Assembly: GCF_024168485.1 (NCBI RefSeq)
Contig: NZ_JALJVY010000005.1
Location: 1 to 64,000 of the forward strand
Source of the DNA: Sphingobium sp. OAS761
Lineage (GTDB): Bacteria; Pseudomonadota; Alphaproteobacteria; Sphingomonadales; Sphingomonadaceae
Reading direction: 5' to 3'
DNA: 64,000 nt
Shown here: positions 18,279 to 26,185 of the stretch, piece by piece
Layout: every line of letters begins with the position of its first letter
Numbering within the stretch: the stretch's first letter is position 1
The notes under the pieces: model-generated
What the model was told of the DNA's origin: nothing
The model's database searches: none
Seen by the model: only the letters and a program-made list of their open reading frames with translations
Position numbers and translations under genes: made by a program

Positions 18279-18984
18279 CCGGGCGTTCCTGACGGCGCGC
18301 CCCTTCGCCCATCGCGGGCTGCACGGGCCGTGCGCGAGCGAGAATGGCATGGCGGCCTTCGATGCCGCCATCACGGCCGGTTTCGGCATCGAATGCGACG
18401 CACGGGCAAGCCGGGACGGCGTTGCCTTCCTGTTTCACGATGCCGGGATGGCACGGATGACCGGACGCGACGACAGGATCGCGGCGCTGGATGCCGTCGC
18501 GATCGACGCGATCACCCTTCCCGACGGCGGCACGATTCCGCGTCTGTCCGGGCTTCTTGCCCGCTGCGGCGGACGGGTGCCGCTGCTGGTCGAGATCAAG
18601 GCGCCGGATCGGCAAGTGGGGCCGCTGTGCATGTCTGTCGCGCGCGCGGCCGACGCGTGGCCCGGGGCGCCGGTTGCCGTCATGTCCTTCAACCCTGCGG
18701 TCGGTCGCTGGTTCGCCCGGCACCGGCCAGCCACGGTTCGCGGCCTGGTCGTGACGGCGCAGGGCAAGGGCGTGCTGCGCGGGCGGGTCGAACGCACCCT
18801 TGCACTTTTGCTGGCGAAACCCGATTTTCTGGCCTGTGACATTCGTGACCTCCCCTCCTCCTTTACCCGGCGCGCTCGTGCCCGGGGCCTGCCGGTGCTG
18901 AGCTGGACGGTGCGCACCGATGCGGAACGTGCCCGGGCCAGCGTGCATGCGGACCAGATGATTTTCGAGCGGCCGCATGACTGA
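18244..18984 (+). CDS. Glycerophosphodiester phosphodiesterase family protein
   Basis: A 246-residue TIM-barrel GDPD protein that would hydrolyse glycerophosphodiesters. The catalytic pattern is present: AHRGLHG, SENGMAAF, GIECDARASRDG and FLFHDAGMARMTG. The start is uncertain: TTG at 18244 overlaps RidA by 35 bp, and TTG at 18259 is an alternative. The domain itself begins near residue 18. The stop overlaps the next gene by 8 bp. Confidence 0.85.
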   Translation: MTRSSLSGPRPDRAFLTARPFAHRGLHGPCASENGMAAFDAAITAGFGIECDARASRDGVAFLFHDAGMARMTGRDDRIAALDAVAIDAITLPDGGTIPRLSGLLARCGGRVPLLVEIKAPDRQVGPLCMSVARAADAWPGAPVAVMSFNPAVGRWFARHRPATVRGLVVTAQGKGVLRGRVERTLALLLAKPDFLACDIRDLPSSFTRRARARGLPVLSWTVRTDAERARASVHADQMIFERPHD

Positions 18985-20110
18985 GGTCGTGGCGCGGGTC
19001 GTATCGGGTGTCGCGGATCTGCCCCGCGCACAATGGGATGCCTGCGCCGGGCAGGCCAATCCCTTCGTCTGCTGGGATTTCCTGGCCGCGCTCGAAATGT
19101 CGGGCAGCGTCGGCGGATCGAGCGGCTGGCAGCCGTTGCCTCTGGTCATCGACGGAACCGACGGCGCCATCGTCGCGGCTGCGCCGCTCTATGCGAAGAG
19201 CCATAGCCAAGGCGAATATGTGTTCGACCATGGCTGGGCCGATGCGTGGGAACGGGCCGGCGGGCGCTATTATCCCAAGATCCAGGTTGCGGCCCCCTTT
19301 TCGCCCGTGCCCGGACCGCGCCTGCTGCTGCGCGAAGCCGGCATGGCGCCGGCCCTGATCGCCGGGATCGAAACGCTGGTCGAACGCAACGGGCTGTCGT
19401 CCGCCCATGCGACATTTGTCGCGCCCGATCAGATCGCGATGTTCGAAGCGGCAGGCTGGCTGATCCGGGAGGACAGCCAGTTTCACTGGACGAACCGGGG
19501 ATATCGCGATTTCGACGATTTCCTGTCCGCCCTGTCGAGCGAGAAGCGCAAGAATATCCGCAAGGAACGGCGTCGCGCGGTCGAGGGTCTGGACATCGTG
19601 CATATTTCCGGCAGCGACCTGACCGAAGCGCATTGGGACATATTCTGGGAATTTTATCAGGATACCGGCGCGCGCAAATGGGGGCGGCCCTATCTGACCC
19701 GCGCGTTCTTCTCCCTGCTGGGCGAACGCATGGCCGACCGGATATTGCTGATGCTGGCATTGCGGGACGGACGGGCCATCGCAGGGGCGCTCAACCTGAT
19801 CGGCGGCGATGCGCTATATGGCCGCTACTGGGGCTGCGTCGAGGAGGTGCCCAACCTGCATTTCGAACTATGCTATTATCAGGCGATCGACGTCGCCATC
19901 GCACGCGGGCTCGCACGGGTGGAAGCCGGGGCGCAGGGCAGCCACAAGCTGGCGCGGGGCTATGCCCCGGAACCGACATGGTCGGCCCATTATATTCCCG
20001 ATGCCGGCTTTCGCCGGGCCGTATCCGATTTCCTGGCGGCCGAACGGTGCGATGTTCAGCGCGATCGACAATGGTTGTCGGAACGCACGCCGTTCCGGAA
20101 GGACGGTTAG
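18977..20110 (+). CDS. GNAT/FemAB-like acyltransferase (COG3146 type)
   Basis: A 377-residue protein of the COG3146 group, with a double GNAT fold like FemAB. Diagnostic stretches are NPFVCWDFLAALE, YVFDHGWADAWERAGG-YYPKIQVAAPFSPVPG, HWTNRGYRDFDDFL, KRKNIRKERR and GAQGSHKLARGYAPEPTWSAHY. The acceptor is unknown; a cell-envelope or peptide substrate is plausible from the fold. It is last in the coupled operon that starts with DUF3572. Confidence 0.85.
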   Translation: MTEVVARVVSGVADLPRAQWDACAGQANPFVCWDFLAALEMSGSVGGSSGWQPLPLVIDGTDGAIVAAAPLYAKSHSQGEYVFDHGWADAWERAGGRYYPKIQVAAPFSPVPGPRLLLREAGMAPALIAGIETLVERNGLSSAHATFVAPDQIAMFEAAGWLIREDSQFHWTNRGYRDFDDFLSALSSEKRKNIRKERRRAVEGLDIVHISGSDLTEAHWDIFWEFYQDTGARKWGRPYLTRAFFSLLGERMADRILLMLALRDGRAIAGALNLIGGDALYGRYWGCVEEVPNLHFELCYYQAIDVAIARGLARVEAGAQGSHKLARGYAPEPTWSAHYIPDAGFRRAVSDFLAAERCDVQRDRQWLSERTPFRKDG

Positions 20111-20111
20111 G

Positions 20112-20408
20112 TCAGGCGGCGCGAACCTGGGTCGCGGCGATCCAGGCGCGCGCCTGGCGCTGGGCCTCGACTATCTCGCGCGCGGTCATTTCTTCCGCGA
20201 TCTCCGCGCGCATCGACTGGCCTTCCTCGCTGCCGCGCCACGCGGCCAGATTGAACCATTTATGCGCTTCGATCAGGTCGATCGGCATCCCGCCCGTGCC
20301 GCAGCTATAGGCAACGCCCAGGTCGAAACAGGCTTCCGCCGATCCGCCCGTCGCCCGCGTCATGCGGCTGTCCATCAGAAACTGTGCGCTCTTGCTGCTG
20401 TTGCCCAT
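20112..20408 (-). CDS. Sel1-repeat protein, single repeat
   Basis: A 98-residue protein with one clear Sel1-like repeat: ACFDLGVAYSCGTGG-PIDLIEAHKWFNLAAWRGSEEG. Sel1 repeats mediate protein contacts. It is convergent with the acyltransferase gene, 1 bp apart. Role unknown. Confidence 0.78.
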   Translation of the reverse strand: MGNSSKSAQFLMDSRMTRATGGSAEACFDLGVAYSCGTGGMPIDLIEAHKWFNLAAWRGSEEGQSMRAEIAEEMTAREIVEAQRQARAWIAATQVRAA

Positions 20409-20637
20409 GTTCGTTCCCCTGTTTTCTCCGCTAACTCAATGGACGGATGATCCCTTGCCAATTCACGAAGGACAGGGTGGACCGGCACGGGATAAGAAAT
20501 GGTTAACGCCCAGGCGACAAATCGCGCGCTCGCCGTGGCCAGCCGTGCTGTCTGACGGTTAACGGTCGGCGGGGATGTCGGGGCGACGATCAGATAAGGG
20601 CTGGTGCCACTGCGCCATTACGCCCATAGCCCGGCCA
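20409..20637. other. Intergenic region with two GGTTAACG motifs
   Basis: This 229-bp divergent gap between the Sel1 and MFS genes holds GGTTAACG at 20501-20508 and again at 20557-20564. These could be half sites for a regulator, but no full CtrA spacing is seen. Confidence 0.3.
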
Positions 20638-21909
20638 ATGTCGTCTCCCTCCCCCACCGGCGCGGCCGCAGCCAAGGACATCGGCTTTCGCGAGTTCGTC
20701 CTGCTCTGCGCCTGCCTCATGGCGATGAACGCCCTGTCCACCGACCCCATGCTGCCCGCGCTTCCGGCGATCGGCCGGGACCTGGCCATTCCCCACGCGA
20801 ACGACAGACAGCTCATCATCAGCCTCTATTTCCTGGGCCTGGGGGCAGGATCGCTGCTGTTCGGCGTCCTTTCGGACCGATTCGGGCGCAAGGCGGTGCT
20901 GGCCTGCTCGATGACGCTGTTCGTCCTCGCTTCGATCAGTTGCGCGGCCACGCCCAGTTTCGCCATGCTGCTCGTCAGCCGGGCCTGCGCCGGTTTCTTT
21001 GCCGGAGCGAGTCGCGTGATCACGGTGAGCATCGTGCGCGACCGGTTTCACGGGGACGCGATGGCACGGGTCATGTCGCTGATCTTCGCCGTATTCATGC
21101 TGATTCCCGTAATGGCTCCCAGCTTCGGGCAGTTGATCCTGTGGCTGGCGCCGTGGCGCTGGATTTTCTGGATCTTATCAATTCAGGCCAGCCTGATCCT
21201 GATCTGGATGCTGCTACGCATGCCGGAAACATTGCCGGCGGATCGCCGGATGCGCATTACTCCGCGCACGCTGCTCGCCACCGTCGCGCTCGTCATGCGC
21301 ACGCGCAGCTCGATCGGCTACATGCTGGCGAGCGGCATCGTGTCGGGCGGCCTCATCGGTTTCCTGCTGTCGGTGCAGCAGATTTTCTTCGACATATTCG
21401 GGGCACAGCGCTTCTTCCCCATCGGCTTCGCGATGATCGCGGGGGCCATGGGTATCGGCAGCCTGATCAACAGCCGCCTCGTATCCCGATTCGGCGCGCG
21501 GCGATTGAGTCAGGGCGCGCTGATCGGCTTCATACTGATCGCTCTCGTCCATGCCGGCTTGATCCTCCTGAGGCTTGAGACCTTGCCGACCTTCGTCCTG
21601 CTTCAGGCCATGACCATGATGACGGTTGCGTTTACGGCCGCCAATTTCAGCGCGATCTCCATGGAGCCCTTCGCCCGCGGCGCAGGCATCGCGTCGTCCT
21701 TTCAGGCGTTTCTGACAACGGCCCTGTCGACCATGCTGGGCACTCTGATCGGGCAGGCCTTCGATGGCAGCACCTTGCCTTTGACGGTCGGCCTGTTCGT
21801 CTACGGGCTCCTGGCGTTCGTCGTCATCATCTGGGCCGAACGCGGCAGACTGTTTACCCGGCCCCACAATGCCGCGCTGCGCGACATCGAATTCGAAGCG
21901 ATGCATTAA
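20638..21909 (+). CDS. Bcr/CflA-type MFS efflux transporter
   Basis: A 423-residue 12-helix major facilitator transporter. The N-terminal LSTDPMLPALPAIGRDLAI and the loop 2-3 motif GVLSDRFGRKAVL mark the Bcr/CflA drug-resistance group (DHA1). It would export a drug or metabolite with proton antiport; the substrate is unknown. The start at 20638 (MSSPSPTGAAAAKDIGFREF) is preferred over upstream codons. A bidirectional terminator follows the stop directly. Confidence 0.88.
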   Translation: MSSPSPTGAAAAKDIGFREFVLLCACLMAMNALSTDPMLPALPAIGRDLAIPHANDRQLIISLYFLGLGAGSLLFGVLSDRFGRKAVLACSMTLFVLASISCAATPSFAMLLVSRACAGFFAGASRVITVSIVRDRFHGDAMARVMSLIFAVFMLIPVMAPSFGQLILWLAPWRWIFWILSIQASLILIWMLLRMPETLPADRRMRITPRTLLATVALVMRTRSSIGYMLASGIVSGGLIGFLLSVQQIFFDIFGAQRFFPIGFAMIAGAMGIGSLINSRLVSRFGARRLSQGALIGFILIALVHAGLILLRLETLPTFVLLQAMTMMTVAFTAANFSAISMEPFARGAGIASSFQAFLTTALSTMLGTLIGQAFDGSTLPLTVGLFVYGLLAFVVIIWAERGRLFTRPHNAALRDIEFEAMH

Positions 21910-21911
21910 AA

Positions 21912-21939
21912 AAGACGGGGCGGTTTCCCGCCCCGTCTT
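21912..21939. terminator. Bidirectional hairpin terminator, MFS / APC genes
   Basis: Perfect 12-bp stem AAGACGGGGCGG / CCGCCCCGTCTT with TTTC loop, flanked by an A-run on the left; it serves the two converging genes. Confidence 0.9.
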
Positions 21940-21947
21940 GCAGTCGG

Positions 21948-23528
21948 TCAGGCGTCCTTGCCGCCCGGCGTATGCGCACCCGGCAGCGGCGGCACGGGCT
22001 GCGGCGGCGTATCGCTGTCGTCCTCGTGCACGTCGATGATGCCACGGCCCACATAGCTGCGGTTGCGGCTGTAGACGAAATATACGACCAGGCCGACCGC
22101 CGCCCAGCCGACGAACATCAGCTTGGTTTCGATCCCCAGGCTCCAGAACAGGTAGAGGCAGCCGATGATCGCGACCGGTGCGGTGACCATGATCGCCGGC
22201 GTGCGGAAGGGACGCTTGCGGGCGGGGTCGGTCCGGCGCAGCACCATCACCGCGATCGACACGGCGGCGAAAGCGAACAAGGTGCCGGAATTGGAGATGT
22301 CCGCCAGGATGCCGACCGGGAAGAAGGCCGCGAACAATGCCACGAAAATGCCCGTCAGGATGGTGATGACATAGGGTGTCCGGTAGGTCGGATGTACCTT
22401 TGAAAAGATTTCGGGCAACAGCCCGTCACGGCTCATGACGAAGAAGATGCGGGTCTGGCCGAACATCATCATGAGGATGACCGACGGCAGCGCCAGGCCC
22501 GCAGCGAGGCCAAGCAGGTTGCCGATCTGCGGCCACCCGATTTCCCGCAGCGTCCAGGCCAGCGCTTCCTTGGAGCAGGTCACGGCTTCGGCACCGGCGG
22601 CGGCCAGCGCGGCGCATTGCTGCGACAGTTCGGTCGAACCGGGAGCCAGCGCGATGCCGCCCTGCGCGATGGGAATGCCGCCCGCAGTGACCGGCTGTGC
22701 ACCGACCGTGCCGATCACGCCAGCGGCGACCAGCATGTAGAAGACGGTACAGACGGCAAGCGAACCGATCAGGCCGATCGGCATGTTGCGTTGCGGGTTC
22801 TTGGTTTCCTCCGCCGCGGTCGACACGGCATCGAAGCCCACATAGGCGAAGAAGATGGAGGCCGCCGCCGCCGAAATGCCGGAAAAGCCCAGCGGGGCGA
22901 AGGGGCTGAAGCCGTCCATGTTCATCACCGGGACCGAAAGGACGATGAACAGCGTCAGCGCCGACACCTTGATCGCAACCAGCACGGCATTGACCGTCGC
23001 GCTTTCCTTCGTGCCGATGACCAGCAACCAGGTGACGAGCGCCGCGATCAGCATCGCGGGCAGGTTGACCACGCCGCCGTCATAAGGCCCGCGCGTCAGG
23101 AAGTTGGGAATGTCGATATGAAATGTATGTTCGATAAGGCCCACGACATAGCCGGACCAGCCGACCGACACGGCGCCCGCTGCGACCGCATATTCCAGGA
23201 TCAGCGCCCAGCCGACCATCCAGGCGATGAGTTCGCCCATCACGGCGTAGCTGTAGGTATAGGCGGAGCCCGAAACCGGCACCATCGCTGCCATTTCCGC
23301 ATAGCAGAGCGCGGCCACAGCGCACACGAAGCCGGCAATGACGAAGGAAAGCATCATGCCCGGCCCCGCCTTCTGCGCGGCTTCCGCCGTCAGGACGAAG
23401 ATGCCGGTGCCGATGACGGCGCCGATACCCAGCATGGTGAGCTGGAACGCGCCCAGCGAGCGATGCAGCGATTTTTTCTCGGCCGTCGCCAAAATGGCGT
23501 CGAGAGGCTTTACGCGCCCGAATATCAT
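21948..23528 (-). CDS. APC-superfamily amino acid permease
   Basis: A 526-residue permease of the amino acid-polyamine-organocation superfamily, cationic amino acid (CAT/YfnA-like) type. The first helix has GIGAVIGTGIFVLT, the substrate-binding Gly motif, and FFAYVGFDAVSTAAEETKNPQRNMP is the CAT signature. About 12-14 membrane helices are visible. An insert (about 280-315) between helices contains two cysteines (QQC..., VTCSK). The C-terminal tail is Pro-rich. Substrate unknown. Confidence 0.9.
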   Translation of the reverse strand: MIFGRVKPLDAILATAEKKSLHRSLGAFQLTMLGIGAVIGTGIFVLTAEAAQKAGPGMMLSFVIAGFVCAVAALCYAEMAAMVPVSGSAYTYSYAVMGELIAWMVGWALILEYAVAAGAVSVGWSGYVVGLIEHTFHIDIPNFLTRGPYDGGVVNLPAMLIAALVTWLLVIGTKESATVNAVLVAIKVSALTLFIVLSVPVMNMDGFSPFAPLGFSGISAAAASIFFAYVGFDAVSTAAEETKNPQRNMPIGLIGSLAVCTVFYMLVAAGVIGTVGAQPVTAGGIPIAQGGIALAPGSTELSQQCAALAAAGAEAVTCSKEALAWTLREIGWPQIGNLLGLAAGLALPSVILMMMFGQTRIFFVMSRDGLLPEIFSKVHPTYRTPYVITILTGIFVALFAAFFPVGILADISNSGTLFAFAAVSIAVMVLRRTDPARKRPFRTPAIMVTAPVAIIGCLYLFWSLGIETKLMFVGWAAVGLVVYFVYSRNRSYVGRGIIDVHEDDSDTPPQPVPPLPGAHTPGGKDA

Positions 23529-23673
23529 GAAGACCTCTTTTTCCCTTAGCGCGACGCGCCGACGGACGCGCCTCTTTTGCTTATGGGAGGGGGAGACTAT
23601 CGCCTAATCTGCGTCGCGCAAGTATGTTGCGCGGCAATGACATGATTGACGGACTGCCCCGAAGGGAACGCAT

Positions 23674-24435
23674 GTGATTGAATTGTTGAAGGCGCGGGCG
23701 CTGGCGGACGTTCCGCACGGCTTTGCGGGACGCCGGGGCGGCGTGTCGACCGGCCTGTATGCGGGGCTGAATGTCGGACTGGGGTCCGACGACGATCGCG
23801 CGGCCGTATCGCGCAACCGGGACATGGCGCGGGATGGGCTGATGCCGGGCGGCACGCTGGTGACCGTGCGGCAGGTTCATTCGCCAGACGTGGTGACGGT
23901 CCAAGACCCGATCGCGGAGGCCGACCGGCCCGCCGCCGATGCCATGGTGACGGACCGGCCGGGCCTGCTGCTGGGCATATTGACGGCGGACTGCGTGCCG
24001 GTGCTGCTGGCCGATGCCGACGCGGGCGTCATCGGCGCGGCCCATGCCGGCTGGAAAGGCGCGATTGCCGGGGTCACCGAAGCGACCGTCGCGGCAATGG
24101 CGGCACTGGGCGCGCGGCGGGACCGCATCGCCTGCGCCATCGGCCCGTGCATCGGCCGCGCCTCCTATGAGGTGACGGCCGAGTTCGCACGGCCGTTCGA
24201 GGCGCAGGATGCCGACAATGCCCGCTTCTTTGCCGAGGGACGTCCCGGGCATCTGATGTTCGATGTGGGCGGCTATGTCGCGTCGCGGCTTGCAACTGCC
24301 GGAGTGGCCCGGATCGAAATGCTGGACGAGGATACCTATGCGCAGCCCGGGCGCTTCTACAGCTATCGCCGCTCCTGCCATCGCGGCGAACCGGGCTATG
24401 GCCGGCAGATTTCGATGGTGGGACTGCCGGGCTGA
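23674..24435 (+). CDS. pgeF: Peptidoglycan editing factor PgeF (YfiH, laccase-domain)
   Basis: A 253-residue DUF152 protein. PgeF removes misincorporated amino acids from UDP-MurNAc precursors; homologues also show purine nucleoside or multicopper-type activity. The metal-site residues are visible: His69 (RQVHSPD), Cys107 (TADCVPVLL) and His124 (HAGWKG). The start is GTG at 23674. It is divergent from the permease. Confidence 0.9.
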   Translation: MIELLKARALADVPHGFAGRRGGVSTGLYAGLNVGLGSDDDRAAVSRNRDMARDGLMPGGTLVTVRQVHSPDVVTVQDPIAEADRPAADAMVTDRPGLLLGILTADCVPVLLADADAGVIGAAHAGWKGAIAGVTEATVAAMAALGARRDRIACAIGPCIGRASYEVTAEFARPFEAQDADNARFFAEGRPGHLMFDVGGYVASRLATAGVARIEMLDEDTYAQPGRFYSYRRSCHRGEPGYGRQISMVGLPG

Positions 24436-24517
24436 AGCGCAGGACCGGCGCACTTCAGCGCGCGTTCAGTCCGATGGGGCCATTCTGTCTTGTCATAGCC
24501 TGCGGAGACTTTGCCCC

Positions 24518-26059
24518 TTGCCATCCCTCGTCCGGACTGCCCTTGCCTCCATCCTGCTCCTTTCGTCGGGCACCGTCGCGGCGGCGCGCGCCGAAACCTA
24601 TTATGTGGACGCGCTGAGCGGCAATGATCGCGCCGACGGCACGGCGCCCGGGCGGGCGTGGCGCACCCTTGCAAAGGTCAATGGCTTCGCGCTCCGCCCG
24701 GGCGACACGGTGCTGCTGGCGGCGGGATCGGTCTGGACGGAGCCGTTGACGATCACGCGGTCCGGCCGGGCCGGCGCGCCCGTGGTCGTCGCCGCCGCAG
24801 GCGGCGGCCCCCGCCCGCGGATCGACGCGGGCGGCGTATCATCCCATGCGGTGGGCATCATCAATGCGGAATATGTGACCGTCAGCGGGCTGGAGCTGAC
24901 CAACGCCGCGGCGACCCCGGCCCCGCGTTATGGCGTGCTCGTATCCGCACAGGATCGCGGGGTCACGCGCGGCATCCGCGTCAGCGACATGTATATCCAT
25001 GACATAAGCGGGACGAACAGCCGCAAGGACAATGGCGGCATCGTCTTTCGCGCCGTGGGCCAACGGCTCCCCACGCGCTTCCTGGACCTGGCGATCGAAC
25101 GCAATATCATATGGCGCGTGGACCGGTCGGGCATCGCCGGAATCAGCGACCGCATATCCGTCAGCGACTGGTTTCCCAGCGAACAGGTCGTCATCCGCGA
25201 CAACCTGGTCGAGGATGTCGGCGGCGACGGCATCGTTCCGCGCGGCACCGACGGCGCGCTGATCGAACATAATATCGTCCGCTATGCCGGCAGCCGGGCG
25301 CCCGGCTATAATGCGGGCATCTGGCAATGGAGTACGGACAACAGCCTGATCCAGCTGAACGAGGCGGCCTACACCGTTACCCGCTATGACGGTCAGGGGT
25401 TCGATTCCGACTTCAACTCTCGGCGCACCACGCTGCTCTACAATTACAGCCACGACAATGCGGGCGGCTTCCTGCTGATCTGTTCACCGCGCAGCAACGA
25501 CACGGACAATCTGGGCAATCGCGGCACGGTAGCGCGCTATAATGTCAGCCGTAATGACGGCAGCCGCATATTCCAGCTCGCCGGCAATGTGTCCGACGCG
25601 CTGATCGAGCGCAATGTCGTCCATGTCGGGCGTGACAGGGACGTGCAGATGGTCGTGGCGACCGAATGGGAAGGATGGGCCCACGACGTGCGTTTCGCCG
25701 ACAATGTGTTCAATGTCGCGGGCACCGCCCGTTATGGCAGCGAAAGCGGTCGCAACGGCCCCGACTATCTGATCAGCGCGGGTTTCGCGCCCGCCCGGTT
25801 CATCCGCTTCAGCAACAACGATTATTTCGGCAATCATGTCGACCAGCCGGACGATGCGGCCCTTCCCCTGCCCGCCGCCTATGTGCAGTCGGAAGCGGCC
25901 TGGGCCATTCCCGTATTCGACCCGTCGAGCCCGGACGGCTTTTCCGAATTTCTGACGCGGCACCGCGCCTGGATGCTGACCATGCTCGCCCGGGAACTGA
26001 GCGCGCCGGTCAATCTGCGGCAGGCACGGCGCATGTCCCTGTTCGAAGCGCGGCGCTAG
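24518..26059 (+). CDS. Secreted right-handed parallel beta-helix protein
   Basis: A 513-residue protein with a signal peptide (about 1-26, ending ARA), then YYVDALSGNDRADGTAPGRAWRTLAKVN, the DUF1565-like opening of many beta-helix proteins. Repeated coils with Asn ladders follow (NIIWRVDRSGI, NLVEDVGGDGI, NIVRYAGSR, NYSHDNAGGF, NVSRNDGSR, NVVHVGRDRDV). Such proteins are often polysaccharide lyases or glycosidases, but no catalytic set is clear. The probable start is TTG at 24518 with GGAG ten bases upstream; no ATG fits the signal peptide. The TonB-dependent receptor gene follows 126 bp later. Confidence 0.8.
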   Translation: MPSLVRTALASILLLSSGTVAAARAETYYVDALSGNDRADGTAPGRAWRTLAKVNGFALRPGDTVLLAAGSVWTEPLTITRSGRAGAPVVVAAAGGGPRPRIDAGGVSSHAVGIINAEYVTVSGLELTNAAATPAPRYGVLVSAQDRGVTRGIRVSDMYIHDISGTNSRKDNGGIVFRAVGQRLPTRFLDLAIERNIIWRVDRSGIAGISDRISVSDWFPSEQVVIRDNLVEDVGGDGIVPRGTDGALIEHNIVRYAGSRAPGYNAGIWQWSTDNSLIQLNEAAYTVTRYDGQGFDSDFNSRRTTLLYNYSHDNAGGFLLICSPRSNDTDNLGNRGTVARYNVSRNDGSRIFQLAGNVSDALIERNVVHVGRDRDVQMVVATEWEGWAHDVRFADNVFNVAGTARYGSESGRNGPDYLISAGFAPARFIRFSNNDYFGNHVDQPDDAALPLPAAYVQSEAAWAIPVFDPSSPDGFSEFLTRHRAWMLTMLARELSAPVNLRQARRMSLFEARR

Positions 26060-26137
26060 ACCGACGCACAGGCTCCACCGAAGGGATGCGACGTCGGCTC
26101 GGCCTCACGAGCGGTTGCCGTTTCAGGTAGCGGTCGG

Positions 26138-26164
26138 CCCCTTTCCGTTTGAAACGGGAAGGGG
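26138..26164 (+). promoter_or_regulatory. 5'-UTR hairpin before the TonB-dependent receptor
   Basis: A 12-bp stem, CCCCTTTCCGTT / AACGGGAAGGGG (one G-U pair) with TGA loop, ends 22 bp before the ATG and runs into a GGAG. There is no T-run, so it is not a terminator. It may control translation or RNA stability. Confidence 0.45.
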
Positions 26165-26185
26165 GGAGATAATAAGGGGCGTGAC

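Noticed and set aside
20501..20564. Full CtrA site from two GGTTAACG motifs
   Set aside because: The two motifs are 56 bp apart; CtrA needs TTAA-N7-TTAAC.
26060..26185. Cobalamin riboswitch upstream of the TonB-dependent receptor
   Set aside because: Considered because the receptor resembles BtuB, but no B12-box consensus is present; only a simple hairpin is seen.
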